Positions 22,264 to 37,200 of a stretch of DNA of 64,000 nucleotides are shown in pieces. Where the stretch lies: NCBI RefSeq assembly GCF_050003625.1, contig NC_134398.1, positions 89,479,832 to 89,543,831 of the forward strand, in the 5' to 3' direction. The notes below the pieces were generated by a model, which searched no databases, had not been told where the DNA came from, and worked only from the letters and a program-made list of their open reading frames with translations. Source of the stretch: Haematobia irritans. Lineage: Eukaryota; Arthropoda; Insecta; Diptera; Muscidae. Position 1 is the first letter of the stretch, and the number at the start of each line of letters is the position of its first letter. The position numbers and the translations under genes are program-made.

Positions 22264-25200
22264 GTAATTAGCGCGAATTAAAACAGTACTTAGTTCGAAT
22301 AAAAAGCTACAGTAATTGACTTTGTAATTAATCTGCAGGTTGTGACTAGCATCGGAATGCTACACATTGGCATTGTTTTCATCGTATTTGGTGTTTTCTT
22401 ATGTGGTGCGGGTATTATTCCTGATGAAACAATGTCGTGGAACGTCTTCAGTAAGTATAGCCTGATTGTTTTATATGAAGTTTGCAAACTAATTAATTTA
22501 TTAATTAAATTGTGTTATTGATAGTATCAAAGCGGTTTTTCGAAAAGTCGGCTATCGATTTATTCGAAAATCCCAATTAAAAAAAAACAGTTTTCGGTTT
22601 TTTATTTTGCTCAAAATCAGTTAACCGGTTAATCCCGGTTAATTGGTTAATCCTGGTTAACTTAAATACTCAGTTTTTTTTTTTTAAACAAAGAACGATT
22701 CATTCTAATAAAAAGAACATTTTAAACCAAACTAAGGATAAATTGCTGTATTTCCAGTGTGAGAGAAAAAATTAATGCCGTAAATTTTCTCCCTTTCCAA
22801 TTGACATTTTCGTTTATTTTTATGAAAATACTCGTTCATTGGTGGTAGATATCGGACTATACATCATCAGTGCATTATATATGTCGTGCTACTTAGTAAA
22901 AACACCTTGTAAGCAGTCGGTTGTTTTTCATCTTTAGTACCTCTTTACAAAAAGTTCAACTTTCGGAAGAAACATATGCAAAGTAGATAGAAATTTCATT
23001 GAAATACATAAAACCGGTTCAAGCCCCGGTTTTTGCGATATTATTCCCTATCCGTTTTCGGTTTGTGTTATGGAAACCCATTAACCGGTTAATCGGTGTC
23101 GGTTTTGATCACGCTAATAGTATCAATTACCAATTAAGTTGAAAACGAATCGAATTTTAATAAACAATTTAATAATTTGTTTATTTTTGTACCGCAATCA
23201 ATTTGTTTTTTAATTGATTCAATAAAAAATGGTTGACTTTCGGAGCGAAATGTTTGTTCCAATTATTTAAAGAATGTTACTACATTAATATTTTACATTT
23301 CATGAATTCTAAGTAACACTATGATATACACATATAAAATATTAATAATTTTTACCTTTGTAAATATGATTAATATTTTCGATATGAATAAAGGGATTAA
23401 GAAAAAAATATTGTTACGTATTTATATTGAGGCTTTTTTAATTACCCAATAACACTATATATATTTTTTTTCATGTAAATTTGATGAAATGTGACTTTTC
23501 TTATGCATTTTGGTCTGCTGAATTCGAAAAATTTTTTTGTCGTCTTTGAGACATCCCGTTTTTTTTTTGTTTTTCGCTATTTCTCACTAAACAAATTATA
23601 TCTCGAGTTAGAAATGTCCGATTATATCGCTGTTGATCAGTGTTGCCAGGTTAAGGGGTTTCCCCCCAAATTTAGGGGGTTTTCACGTCTAGGGGGATTT
23701 TTAGGGCCAACATTTATATAGAGGAATTTTTGGGGGCAAAAAAATCTCTTAGACTTTATAAAGTGGAGCAATATCAAGCAAATTCGGAACAATTCTGGCA
23801 TGAATTATGAGAAAAAGATGCGGGAAGTCAAGAAGAAGGTCCTAAATACAAGCAAGAATGCAATAGCATTATTGTCGTTATCTTTTTTAAACGCTTCTGT
23901 TGAAAGGACATTTTTAATATTTGACACAATTAAATACAATCATATTTTAACTTAGCAGCTGAAATCATTTTAAAAGTAATGCTATGTTCCCACCGACTCG
24001 TTTTCCTCATTCGTTTTTCCAAAACATTTCACCGTTCACACCGGGTTGAGATGTTTTAGTTTGACAGTTACCATGGAAACTAGAAATTCACATTTACTCG
24101 AAATTCACATATATGCAACCTATGTCCAAATAATTACCGCGAGCGCAAAGGGAAACAATTTTTTATGTTATTTTCACATGTCCATGTTCTTAAAAGCCTT
24201 TGTTTATTCTTTTTTTCTATGGAACTTATTTCAATATTTTGACATATATTTTGAATAGGGTATGTTATTCGGGGTATATTCCAAATTAGGTGGGTTCACA
24301 TTCTAAAATTTACGTGTTTTGGAGGAAAAATTGTGTTTTGAACTTGTTTTTTAGTATGGCGAAAACGACTCGTTTTGAAGTGCTTATAAAGGGAAAACAT
24401 TTCGAACCCCAAAACATGCTTGGTGAGAACACCGTATAAGCCTACTTTTTAAATTGATATACATACATATTGTATTATTACATCTAAAGAAAAAATAATT
24501 TCCTCAGGGACGAAATTTTAAACAAACGAATTTCGCTTTTGTTATAAAGTATTTTTTTAAAAAGCAAATTTTATTTTTTATATTTACTTCAAAAGAAAAT
24601 TTTTTAGCATCAAAAGAAAATTTAGTTTGTCTAAAATTTCGTTTCTCAGAAAAGAAAACTCTTCTTTCAGTATATATATTTGTGTTAAATTTAATTTTTA
24701 AAGTGTACTGCACTACACCCCTTGGGACCCCTTTTTGTACTTTTGACCTTCTTAAAATTGTTGGTTTATTTATTGCTGTTGGTACACCCTCAAAAAAATC
24801 GCTTCTCTAACATATGTTCCAAACATATTTTGCAGGAAACACATATAAAGGGTGATTTGTTAAGAGCTTGATAACTTTTTTTAAAAAAAAACGCATAAAA
24901 TTTGCAAAATCTCATCGGTTCTTTATTTGAAACGTTAGATTGGTCCATGACATTTACTTTTTGAAGATAATTTCATTTAAATGTTGACCGCGGCTGCGTC
25001 TTAGGTGGTCCATTCGGAAAGTCCAATTTTGGGCAACTTTTTCGAGCATTTCGGCCGGAATAGCCCGAATTTCTTCGGAAATGTTGTCTTCCAAAGCTGG
25101 AATAGTTGCTGGCTTATTTCTGTAGACTTTAGACTTGACGTAGCCCCACAAAAAATAGTCTAAAGGCGTCAAATCGCATGATCTTGGTGGCCAACTTACC

Positions 25201-28200
25201 GGTCCATTTCTTGAGATGAATTGTTCTCCGAAGTTTTCCCTCAAAATGGCCATAGAATCGCGAGCTGTGTGGCATGTAGCGCCATCTTGTTGAAACCACA
25301 TGTCAACCAAGTTCAGTTCTTCCATTTTTGGCAACAAAAAGTTTGTTAGCATCGAACGATAGCGATCGCCATTCACCGTAACGTTGCGTCCAACAGCATC
25401 TTTGAAAAACTACGGTCCAATGATTCCACCAGCGTACAAACCACACCAAACAGTGCATTTTTCGGGATGCATGGGCAGTTCTTGAACGGCTTCTGGTTGC
25501 TCTTCACTCCAAATGCGGCAATTTTGCTTATTTACGTAGCCATTCAACCAGAAATGAGCCTCATCGCTGAACAAAATTTGTCGATAAAAAAGCGGATTTT
25601 CTGCCAACTTTTCTAGGGCCCATTCACTGAAAATTCGACGTTGTGGCAGATCGTTCGGCTTCAGTTCTTGCACGAGCTGTATTTTATACGGTTTTACACC
25701 AAGATCTTTGCGTAAAATCTTCCATGTGGTCGAATAACACAAACCCAATTGCTGCGAACGGCGACGAATCGACATTTCACGGTCTTCAGCAACACTCTCA
25801 GAAACAGACGCAATATTCTCTTCTGTACGCACTGTACGCATTCGTGTGGTTGGTTTAATGTCCAATAAAGTAAACTGAGTGCGAAACTTGGTCACAATCG
25901 CATTAATTGTTTGCTCACTTGGTCGATTATGTAGACCATAAATCGGACGTAAAGCGCGAAACACATTTCGAACCGAACACTGATTTTGGTAATAAAATTC
26001 AATGATTTGCAAGCGTTGCTCGTTAGTAAGTCTATTCATGATGAAATGTCAAAGCATACTGAGCATCTTTCTCTTTGACACCATGTCTGAAATCCCACGT
26101 GATCTGTCAAATACTAATGCATGAAAATCCTAACCTCAAAAGAATCACCCTTTATTATTGAATACTGCCGAAACATTAATATGTTTGTTTTATGTGAACA
26201 TATTATATGTGAACATATTATACATGAACATATTATCATTAGCGTAGCTAGACAATTTTCCTAGGGGGGGCTATAGCCCCCCCTACCTAAAAATTTATAC
26301 ACTGAACTTATAGGTTCAATTAATGTTTTATTTCATAAAATTGAATAAAAAATTAGACATCAAAATAACTCGACAATTAATTTATAATAAAGCAACTAAA
26401 AGTAGTTCCACACTTTTCCCAAGAAAAAAATTGTGAGTTGTTGTTAAGGCACAACTTTAAAAGTACTTCCAAAAATGTCCTCAATTATTTTACCTACACA
26501 GGAAGTTTTTTTCTTAATTTTTTTCATATTTTAATGTGTAATTTTTTTTCTTTTTTTTCAAATAGTTTAAAAAAAGAGTAGGAATAAATAAATTGGTACA
26601 AATTATTCAAATTTTGCCACAAAACTGCTAAATCCATTATAGAAAAATCGATAATTTTGGAAATTATTCGAGGAAAAACGTTTCAAACAAGCGTCAGAAT
26701 GCATTAAAAATCAGAAAAACAATATAAAATATATTTATTTGGGAAAATATCACAAAATTTTTTGTCCTATGGCAAGCTCATATTACATTCATTGCAACAT
26801 TTTCACTACTTTTTTGGCAACGCTTTTTCGCAGCATTATTAAGATATTAATTTATGAAAGAATAGTTTTAATATTGTGGTATATTGCATGTTAAGTAGTG
26901 GTAATGTACCATTACCTGTTAATAACATACCTTAACATAAGATAACATAAACACATGATATTCTCTCCTATGTACGTATATAGTCATATCACATAAGAAC
27001 GGATTATAATAAAAGAGAATTGTCAGTCGTTGAAGTAGCACTGAAATAAATACATCACAGTGGCGACGAGGAGAAGAAATTAATAAAAAAAACAACAAAA
27101 ATGAACGGATTAACGGTGCCTAGATTTGACCATTTGTCCAACACATGGAATGTTTTCCAATTTCAGTTGGAGCAATTTTTTATTGCAAGTGAGGTGACTG
27201 CTGCTGAGAAGAAAAAGGCATTTCTTCTGACATCACTCACGGAAGGGTCATATATGCTGTTAGAAAATTTGTTAAGACCAGCGAAACTGGATGCCGAGAC
27301 AACGACATATGCTAATTGTATGTCAGTCATGGAAACATATTTTCAACCAGTGTCTTGCGGATTTGCAGAACGTTATAAATTTTATTCTGCAAGTAAGATG
27401 GAATCTGAAACAACAAATGAGTGGGCAGTCCGGGTCCGATCACTAGCAGCAAAATGTGATTTTGGCAATGTTTTAGACACTGTGGTCCGAGATAAGTTTG
27501 TACTGGGACTAGGAAAAGGTCCGGCCCGTGATAAAATTTTCTTGGAATTGTTATCGATCACATTTGCACGAGCAGTTAAAATCGCAAATAGTGCCGAATA
27601 TATTAAAAACCAATACGAAGTTGAGGTTAAGTCTGAAAACGAGTTTAACTACATGCATAAAAAGCAGAGCAATAGTGGTTGGAGGCAATGCGATCAAAAT
27701 GTAAAAGCACAAAAGCAAAAGCTAGGTCAGCTGTCGCAGCGTGGACGCCAGCAGAGACAAGAGTGTGAACAGCAGCAGCGAGAACATGTGCAACAGAAAG
27801 CAGACAACAATGAAAGAAAAGAACATCGCTGTGCTGTATGTGGTTCTTTTGGACATCAAAGTGAGCGCTGTAAGTATCGGTCGTACAAATGTAATAAGTG
27901 CAAACAGCGCGGCCATTTGAAGAAAATGTGCAAGGCAAGGAATGTTAACTATCTGGAAGAGGACGATTTAAATATATTTTCAATGTTAAGTGATACAGAT
28001 GGTCCCATTAAGGTAAAAATAAGTATTGATGGTAGAATTATGGAAATGATACTAGATACAGGCTCCGAATTTAATGTAATTTCTGAAGAAACATATTATT
28101 CTTATTTTAAGCAATATAATATCGACAAAACTAATATTATATTGAAAGCTTACAATGGTGCCCAAATTTGTCCACTTGGAATGTGTGAGTTAAATGTTAA

Positions 28201-31200
28201 ATATAACAATTGTATTAAGAAGTTGAATTTTATGGTAATTAAAAAAGGAGGTCCACCACTGCTGGGTAGACAATATTTGAAAACATTTAAAATTCAATTT
28301 GCAGACTTAAATTACTCATCGTTAAAACCCCTTGTTGATAAAGAAAGCATTGTAAAGCGGTTTCACACACTGTTCGATGGAGGTTTAGGGTTATTCCGGG
28401 GAGGTCAGGCCAAGTTAAAGTTAAAAGAGGATTCAGCTCCAGTTTTTTTTAGGCCAAGGCCAGTTCCATTGGCAATTAAAGGAAAAGTGGAGTCAGAATT
28501 AGATCGGTTAGTGGCTCTGAAAGTTTTAGAACCTGTGGAATATTGTGATTGGGGTACGCCAATTGTACCAATATTAAAAAAGGATGGTAGCGTCCGTATA
28601 TGTGGTGACTTTAAGGTCACATTAAATCCGTGCATACATATTGAAAAGTATCCACTTCCTCTAATAGAAGAGATGTTTTCTAAGTTGCATGGGGGAAAAG
28701 AATTTACGAAGTTAGATCTTAGTATGGCTTATCAACAGGTTGAACTCGATGAGGAATCAAGGAAGTACACAACGATATCAACATCGAAAGGACTGTTTCA
28801 ATATACGAGGTTGATTTATGGGTTGGCTTCGGCTCCCGCAATTTTCCAACGCATTATGGACTCACTATTAGCAAGTATAGAGGGAGTTGTGGTATTTTTG
28901 GATGATATCCTCATTAGCGCCCCCAGCAGGGAATTGCATATAGAACGTCTAGAAAAGGTGCTGCAGATATTATTACAGGCAGGTTTCAAATTGTCCGCTG
29001 AAAAATGTGAGTTATTTTGCAAAAGAATTAAGTATTTGGGGCATATCATTGATGCGAACGGATTACATATGGATCCAGAAAAAGTTGCTGTAATTAAAAA
29101 AATTCCTTATCCTTCGTCTGTAAAGGAGCTTCAATCTTTTTTGGGAGTCGTTAATTTTTACAGACGTTTTTTACCTGATGTGTCGACTCTGCTTAGCCCC
29201 CTGCACTCCTTGTTAAAGAAGGAGAGACAATTTTTCTGGTCAGCTGAGTGTGCTGAGGCGATGGGGAAGCTTAAGCAGTTGTTAGTATCTGACTGTTGTT
29301 TAGCTCATTTTAATGAACAGTTCAGAACAAAGTTAACGGTTGATGCAAGCCCAGTAGGGGTAGGGGCTGTATTGTCTCAAATTGATAACGATGGTGCGGA
29401 AAGGCCAATTGAATTTGCATCAAGAAAATTAACAGAAACAGAAAGGAGATATTCACAACTAGATCGGGAGGCAGTGGCTATACTTTTTGGTGTTAAAAAA
29501 TTTAATCAATACTTATACGGTAGGGAGTTTATTCTAGTCACGGACAATAGACCCTTGCAACACATTTTTAGCCCAAAAAAGGGAATACCCTTAATGGCCT
29601 CCAATAGATAACAACGTATAGCATTAACCCTTTCCGGCTATCAGTTTCAAATAGAACATGTTGCTTCTGCAGGAAATGTAGCAGATTTTTTTTCAAGGGT
29701 GCCGCAAAGCAACGGTAGGAAAGATACTTCTTTGCCAAATGATGTGTATATAAATTATGTCCACCATAGTACGGACGGAGGCACAGTATTAGATTTCCAT
29801 ACGGTGAAATTGGAAACGAAACAAGATCAGGTGTTGAATAAGGTTATTCATATGGTGCGGAATGGATGGCCAGATAAATGTTCTGATCCAGATTTGAAAC
29901 CGTATTTCCAGAGGAAATTTGAATTGTCCGAAGAATCGGAATGTTTGTTCTGGGGATATCGGTTGGTAATTCCTCACCGACTTAAACGGGGTGTAGTTTC
30001 CTTCTTACATCAATCCCATATGGGTATTGTGAAAATGAAGGCTATGGCTCGGGAATGTTGTTGGTGGCCGAATCAAACACGCGATTTAGAAAATGTTGTC
30101 AAGGAATGTGTAGCTTGTTTGAGTACTAGGGCATCTCCTCCGAAGCAGGTGCTGATTCCATGGAAAAGTTCAGATGATGTATGGTCCAGAATACATGTAG
30201 ATTTTTTCGGACCTTTTCTGGATCGTTGGTGTCTGGTAGTGGTGGACAGCTATAGCAAATGGCTTGAATGTATTGACATGGGAAAAAACACAACGAGTGC
30301 CGCAGTAATTAAAGTTTTAAAAGATCTTTTTGCTCGTTTTGGAATTCCCAAAATTATAGTTTCTGATAATGGTACCGCTTTTGTGTCTCGCGAATTTAAA
30401 AGTTTTGCTCATAATAACGGAATTGAAATCTTAAAAACACCAGTGGGCAATCCTTCGACAAATGGGCAAGCAGAAAATGCTGTAAAGACAATGAAAAATG
30501 CCTTAAAAAGAAATTTAGCTAACACACCATTGTCAGAATTCAATAAAGTTTTGTGCAGATTTCTGTTAGATTACAGAAATACTATTCATGTAAGTACAGG
30601 AGTATCTCCAGCATATTTAATGTTTAATAAGAGGAAGCTAAGAACCAGATTAGATCTTATAAACCCTAAACGAAAAGTTGACCATAGAGATGATAAAGAA
30701 ATTGTACAAAAAATAGAGTCTTCAAAGAAATACCAAAAACAATATTACAAAGGAAATAAAAATTACAATTTTAGTGTTAAAGACACAATAATGGTAAAAG
30801 ATTATTCTGTACCGGGAAAAGTATCGTGGCATAAAGCAGAAATTGTTAAATCTCTTGGAAGGCAAACCTATCTTGTCGAAACAACAGATAAAAAACTGTG
30901 GAAAAGGCATTCAAATCAGATGTTTAAATGCATGAGTGCAGAGGATAATGATGTGCCTAGCGTACTTCTAGATCCTTTACAAAAACTATGTAGTAATAAA
31001 GAAAGAAATACTGAAAAATCGGTGCAGAATAGTGATTTACCACAAAAAACATATAATTTAAGGCCCAGAAATAAAAATAGAATTAAGAATGAATAAATTG
31101 TAAATACATTTAACATTTTATAGGGGGGTATTGTGGTATATTGCATGTTAAGTAGTGGTAATGTACCATTACCTGTTAATAACATACCTTAACATAAGAT

Positions 31201-34200
31201 AACATAAACACATGATATTCTCTCCTATGTACGTATATAGTCATATCACATAAGAACGAATTATAATAAAAGAGAATTGTCAGTCGTTGAAGTAGCACTG
31301 AAATAAATACATCACAAATATCAATTACTATTTTTTTAATTAAATTGACTAAACTAAATCAATCATAAGTTCAACCACAACTTCATTTCATAAATATCTG
31401 ACTTCAAACATTGCCATCGGCAACTGCTACCACAACCCAAGTAATTCGATTGTTCATACTTGTTTAATTTTTATAAAAATTAAAAAAACTATTGACATTT
31501 ATTGAAAAATGGAAAATCATAAATAGAGTTTCAAATTCTGGGGGGGGGGCTAAAATTTTTCTGGGGGGGTCTAAGCCCCCTCCCCAGAGGCCTTCCTACG
31601 CTTATGCATATTATGTGAACATATTATACATGGTAACCACGTGGAGCAGTGGTTACCATGTCTGCCTTGCATGCAAAGGGTCGTGGGTTCATTTCCTGCT
31701 CCGACCGAACACCAATTTTTTTTAATTTACACTTTTATATTTTTTAAATTTTTATAATGAAATATGGTTTATTAAAGATTTACAGTGAGAAACAGTGCTT
31801 GATATAATCGAAATGGACTTATCTTTTGGATAAATGTTATTTTTTTAATGCAAAAATAACAATTTTGTAAGAAAAAAATTTTTTTGGTATAAAAGTTTGA
31901 AATTTTGGAAGGAATTCAAAAACTCTAACAAAAGAAGAACGTAGAGTCGAGTAAAAACATATATAAATAATTTTATAATATACACATAAATTTATTTAGG
32001 CGTGAACAGTTTTGTTACTAGCATTTAACACCATTTTAAATGCATTTAAAACTTATCGTGTTTTGTACTTAATTTCATTTTTATCTTTAAGGCCGGTATT
32101 AAGTTGGCATTATCGCTCTAAAATTAACCTGTTTTGCCTTTCATTTTTCTTTAATAATTAATTTTAAAGAAAATTAACTTTTTCAATTGTTGCCTTGGAT
32201 CATTCCCCACCAAGTTATAATACAATTTCCGAAAAAAAGTTGTAACGTTATTCTGTTTTTAGAGATTCGAGTTTTGCCACTAAAATGAAAAATAATTTTA
32301 TCTGCAACACTCGAACTTAATGCCCGCTTTTATTCTTGAAGGTGTCGGTCAAATCCTCTTGGACTACTTATTAATAAAGAGGAACTAAACTTTGTTTTCT
32401 ACTGTTTAATTTTTCACTGTTTGCTCCTTTTTTCATTTTACTGTCCCAACTCTAAAAAGAGCATAGTGCCCTTTCGTTATTTTTATGGAGATCCCTTTGT
32501 AATTTTGGTATATTTTCCACCGTATTTTCTTTCTTAATTCCTTTGCCTAAATATTTTGACTTACTCGTCGTACGTTCCGATTTCTTTTAATGAACCAAGA
32601 AAAAAATTGTGCCCATTATGACAAAATAGGGCTGTTTTCTTTTAACACTGGATGCAGCATTTGTATGGACTATCCAGAACATCGTTGCACTGGTGTTCTA
32701 TCCAGAACATCTCATCAGTGCAAGTCGAGTCGGTGTTGCCAGATTGCATTTTGATAAAGTGACGCTTTTTAGATTCACAATAGCAGTTTATTGTGACTAA
32801 TCTATCGAATATCATGAAATTCAAAGTGATACAGTGTCATAAATAATCGCAGCAGTACATATTTATAACTATTTGAGCATTTCATACATTAAAAATTTAA
32901 GATTTCACTTGTTTTCTGTGATTGTTTTTAAACAGCTGATGACAGTGTTGCATATTTTTTGGAGATGTCCTGGATAAACGAGTACTCTGTTTTCTTTTAG
33001 TCCGTGACTGCTTAGGGTATCCAGTGCAAAAAGAAAACAGACCTAATGATAAACAAACCACATGTCCACACATACATAAAATGCTGCTCTCAAGGCGAAA
33101 ACACATGCTGTTTTATTTTTCAAATGTCTATTCTCTTGGTTACGAAGTCTCTTTACTCCGAATACTCATTCTAATATTCAAATCGGGGATGGGAAAATGC
33201 AGTACTATAGTACGATTTTCAATACATTTTCACCCTGGTCAGTACCGTAGTACCCCCGCGAATGATTTAGTACCTCTTTTGTAGATATTTTTGAGCCGAT
33301 GTCAGATTTATGGTACAATAGTTTTGACAAAATATTTTACTATTTTGAGAAAGTCTTTAACAAACTTATTTGCAAATAGTCTCTTACAAATTTGACAAAA
33401 CAGACAAGTTCATGCGAGAAGAAAATCTCGATTTTGTAAACGCCATAGAACACTATTTCTTGAATTTGAAGAATGTTTTAGTAGAAACAAGTAAGTAAAG
33501 TCGAAAGTCGGGCGGGGCCGACTATATTATACCCTTCACCATTATGTAGACCAAAATTTGTGTTACCATATCTGATTTATATCTGAAAAGATTTGGAGAC
33601 AATTTCTTGTACTTCTACAAAATCGCTACACTGAAAAAACAGTGAACCCACCAGGAAGAAACATTTTGGTTAATTTTAGAAAATTTTGAATATTTTTAGA
33701 AAATTTTAACTAAACAGTATAACAAACGCTGGCATCACGCCTATGTCATAAAAATAAGTAAATATTTTTCGACAAATTCAAGAAAATTTATTAGACATAG
33801 TTAAGTTTTTTAACTTGTTAAAGAAAATTTTGTAGTTTGGAGGAAAAAATTGGAGTTCAAAATTGCAAGAATATCTTTAGTGACATACGAAGTTCATGAT
33901 GAACGCATTTGTAGTAAAATTTGGAAATTTAAAGAAATATTGAACAATTTTGTAGAAGACACGAATTTAGTTAATGTTTATCCTTCATTTGTGTATATTT
34001 TTTCCTCGGTTCTAGTTAACTTAACTAAAGTACACAAAAAATTATTAGAGTAGAGGAAACTTTCTCCAAACATAATAATTCCATGAACTTAAATAAAGTT
34101 AAATTGGCTTTAGTGAAATAGAGAGTTCACTTTTTTTTTTGAGTGTAGAATTAAAAATTAAATCGGCTAATACCCTGGGATGAAACACAATGTTAGTAAA

Positions 34201-37200
34201 AACAAGTATATATCTAGTGACACGAAATTGTCGTGACTCACGAAAATTTTCGTAAATCACGCGTGAGTCACGCTAAGGGAAACGGCGTGATTGTGCGTGA
34301 TCGTGATTAACCAACCAAATGTCGTGCGTGAGCGTGATTCACGAAAATAATATCTTCGTGAGCGTGCGTGAGTAATGGAAAAACACGTTACTCACGCACG
34401 CTCACGAAAATAATCCCGCTTACGAACATAAAATGCTTAGGAGTTGAATTCATTTATAATTTTTGTGATATCCTAGGTGTTAAGAGTTTTATAACGCTCT
34501 CGATTTTAATCATACTCATGTTTTCAGTCAGGTTCTGTAGGTAAATTACTCATAAAATTATTCGTGAGTCGCGAGGTTTTTCGTGAGTCACGACATTTTT
34601 CGTGAGTCACGATATTTTTCGTGAGTCACGACATTTAAAAGATTTTCGTGCGTGAGTACAAATTTTCTTTTCGTGAGCGTGAGTCCTACCAAAAAATATC
34701 GTGCGTGAGTGTGCGTGAATAAAATTTCTCCGTCGTGAGTGTGCGTGAGCGTGAACAAAATAATACTCACGTGCACACCTCTAGTATATACGGCCGTAAG
34801 TTCGGCCAGGCCGAATCTTATGTACCCTCCACCATGGAATGCGTAGAAACTTCTGCGAAAGATTGTCATCCACAATCGAATTACTTGCGTTGTGGTAATA
34901 CTTACCGATGGCAAGGTATCTTAAAACTTCTTAACATCGTTTTCTAAATTGTGAGTTAGTCCATACGTGGTATATATTAGACAAAAAAGTTATGTATAGT
35001 AAGTCTACAAATAATTACGAATCGATATGGACTTTTGCGCGGTACGTGGAGAACCAGAATTGAAATATACGGGTCGCTTATATGGGGGCTACAATTATGA
35101 ACTTGATATGGACCAATTTATGTGTGATTGGGATCGATTTATCTGAGGGCTATATATAACTATAGACCGATATGGACCTAGTTAGGCATGGTTGTTAACG
35201 ACCACATACTAGCACAATGTACCAAATTTCAACTCACTCGGATGAAATTTGCTCCTTCAAGAGGCACCAAAACCAAATTTCGGGATCGGTTTATATGGGG
35301 GCTATGTATAATTATGGACTGATATGGACCAATACCTGCATGTTTGTTAGATACCATATAATAACATCATGTACTAAATTTCAATCAGATCGGATGAATT
35401 TTGCTTATCCACCGGAGGTCAAAACTGAGGATGGATTTATAGGGGGCTATATATATATATATTTATGGACCGATTTGGACCAATTTTTACATGGGTGTTT
35501 GAGGGCATATAAAGGGTGATTTGTTAAGAGCTTGATAACTTTTTTAAAAAAAAAACGCATAAAATTTGCAAAATCTCATCGGTTCTTTATTTGAAACGTT
35601 AGATTGGTCCATGACATTTACTTTTTGAAGATAATTTCATTTAAATGTTGACCGCGGCTGCGTCTTAGGTTGTCCATTCGGAAAGTCCAATTTTGGGCAA
35701 CTTTTTCGAGCATTTCGGCCGGAATAGCCCGAATTTCTTCGGAAATGTTGTCTTCCAAAGCTGGAATAGTTGCTGGCTTATTTCTGTAGACTTTAGACTT
35801 GACGTAGCCCCACAAAAAATAGTCTAAAGGCGTCAAATCGCATGATCTTGGTGGCCAACTTACCGGTCCATTTCTTGAGATGAATTGTTCTCCGAAGTTT
35901 TCCCTCAAAATGGCCATAGAATCGCGAGTTGTGTGGCATGTAGCGCCATCTTGTTGAAACCACATGTCAACCAAGTTCAGTTCTTCCATTTTTGGCAACA
36001 AAAAGTTTGTTAGCATCGAACGATAGCGATCGCCATTCACCGTAACGTTGCGTCCAACAGCATCTTTGAAAAAATACGGTCCAATGATTCCACCAGCGTA
36101 CAAACCACACCAAACAGTGCATTTTTCGGGATGCATGGGCAGTTCTTGAACGGCTTCTGGTTGCTCTTCACTCCAAATGCGGCAATTTTGCTTATTTACG
36201 TAGCCATTCAACCAGAAATGAGCCTCATCGCTGAACAAAATTTGTCGATAAAAAAGCGGATTTTCTGCCAACTTTTCTAGGGCCCATTCACTGAAAATTC
36301 GACGTTGTGGCTCGTTAGTAAGTCAATTCATGATGAAATGTCAAAGCATACTGAGCATCTTTCTCTTTGACACCATGTCTGAAATCCCACGTGATCTGTC
36401 AAATACTAATGCATGAAAATCCTAACCTCAAAAGAATCACCCTTTATTAACACCACGTACCAAATTTCCACTGAATCAGATGAATTTTGGTCTTCCAAGA
36501 GGCTCCGGAGGTCAAATCTGGGGATCGGTTTATATGGGGGCTATATATAATTATGGACCGATGTAGACCAATTTTGGTTGTTAGAGACCATACACAAACA
36601 CCATGTACCGAATTTCAACCGGATCGGATGAAATTTGCTTCTCTCAGAGGGTCTGCAAGCCAAATTTGGGAGTCCCTTTATATGGGGGCTATACGTAAAA
36701 GTGGACCGATATGGCCCATGTGCAATACCATCCGACATCACTACATCAATAACCACTACTTGTGCCAAGTTTCAAGTCGATAGGTTCTTTCGTTCGGAAG
36801 TTAGCGTAATTTCAACAGACGGACGGACGGACATGCTCAGATCGGCTCAGAATTTCACCACGACCCAGAATATATATACTTTATGGGGTCTTAGAGCAAT
36901 ATTTCGATGTGTTACAAACGGAATGACAAAGTTAATATACCCCCATCCTATGGTGGAGGATATAAAAATGTGGGAAATATATAGCTAGAGCAATTTTGAT
37001 GCAATTGTACAAAATAGCATTTATGATTTATCGGGCGATACATATGTATTCGAGATATAGGACAATTTGAGTAATATTTACAATTTTTGCTACTGAGCAG
37101 TGGCGATTTTACAAGGATTTTGGTTAAATCTCGCCAAGATATGTGGTCAATTGTGGGTTGTGATATATTAAAGGGGGATACGGTCAAAATTTGGTCAAGG

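Larger units (their letters stand above)
26875..31316 (+). mobile_element. Ty3/gypsy LTR retrotransposon, complete, young
   Basis: Two 185-bp LTRs (TGTGGT...ATCACA) that differ by one base, a 5-bp target duplication AATAT (26870-26874 and 31317-31321), a primer-binding site right after the 5' LTR (GTGGCGACGAGGAG) and a polypurine tract before the 3' LTR (AGGGGGG). One long gag-pol frame and no envelope frame. LTR near-identity points to a recent insertion, the youngest dated event in the window. Confidence 0.97.
26237..31606. mobile_element. hAT-like element with G-run termini, hosting the gypsy insertion
   Basis: Ends CATTAGCGTAGCTAGAC and, inverted, CATAAGCGTAGGAAGGC. Both continue into G-runs and GGGGGGCTATAGCCCCCC-like palindromes. 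It is flanked by the 8-bp duplication CATATTAT (26229-26236 and 31607-31614), typical of hAT. After removing the gypsy (26875-31316 plus its 5-bp duplication) about 0.92 kb remain. No transposase frame, so non-autonomous. Confidence 0.8.
33487..36965 (+). mobile_element. Modular interspersed repeat M2, interrupted
   Basis: Starts AAAGTCGAAAGTCGGGCGGG and GCCGACTATATTATACCC. Modules contain ATATGGACCAATTT and TATGGGGGCTATA words. After 34786 there is a GTAAGTTCGGCCAGGCCGAA block, and near 36820 a CAGACGGACGGACGGACATG block. It ends with ATACCCCCATCCTATGGTGG. Interrupted by 33629-34145, 34214-34782 and mariner C. Possibly two related repeats joined. Short open frames are repeat-driven. Confidence 0.6.

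Noticed and set aside
27645..27938. Antisense frames across the gypsy Gag region
   Set aside because: Shadows of the coding strand with no independent evidence.
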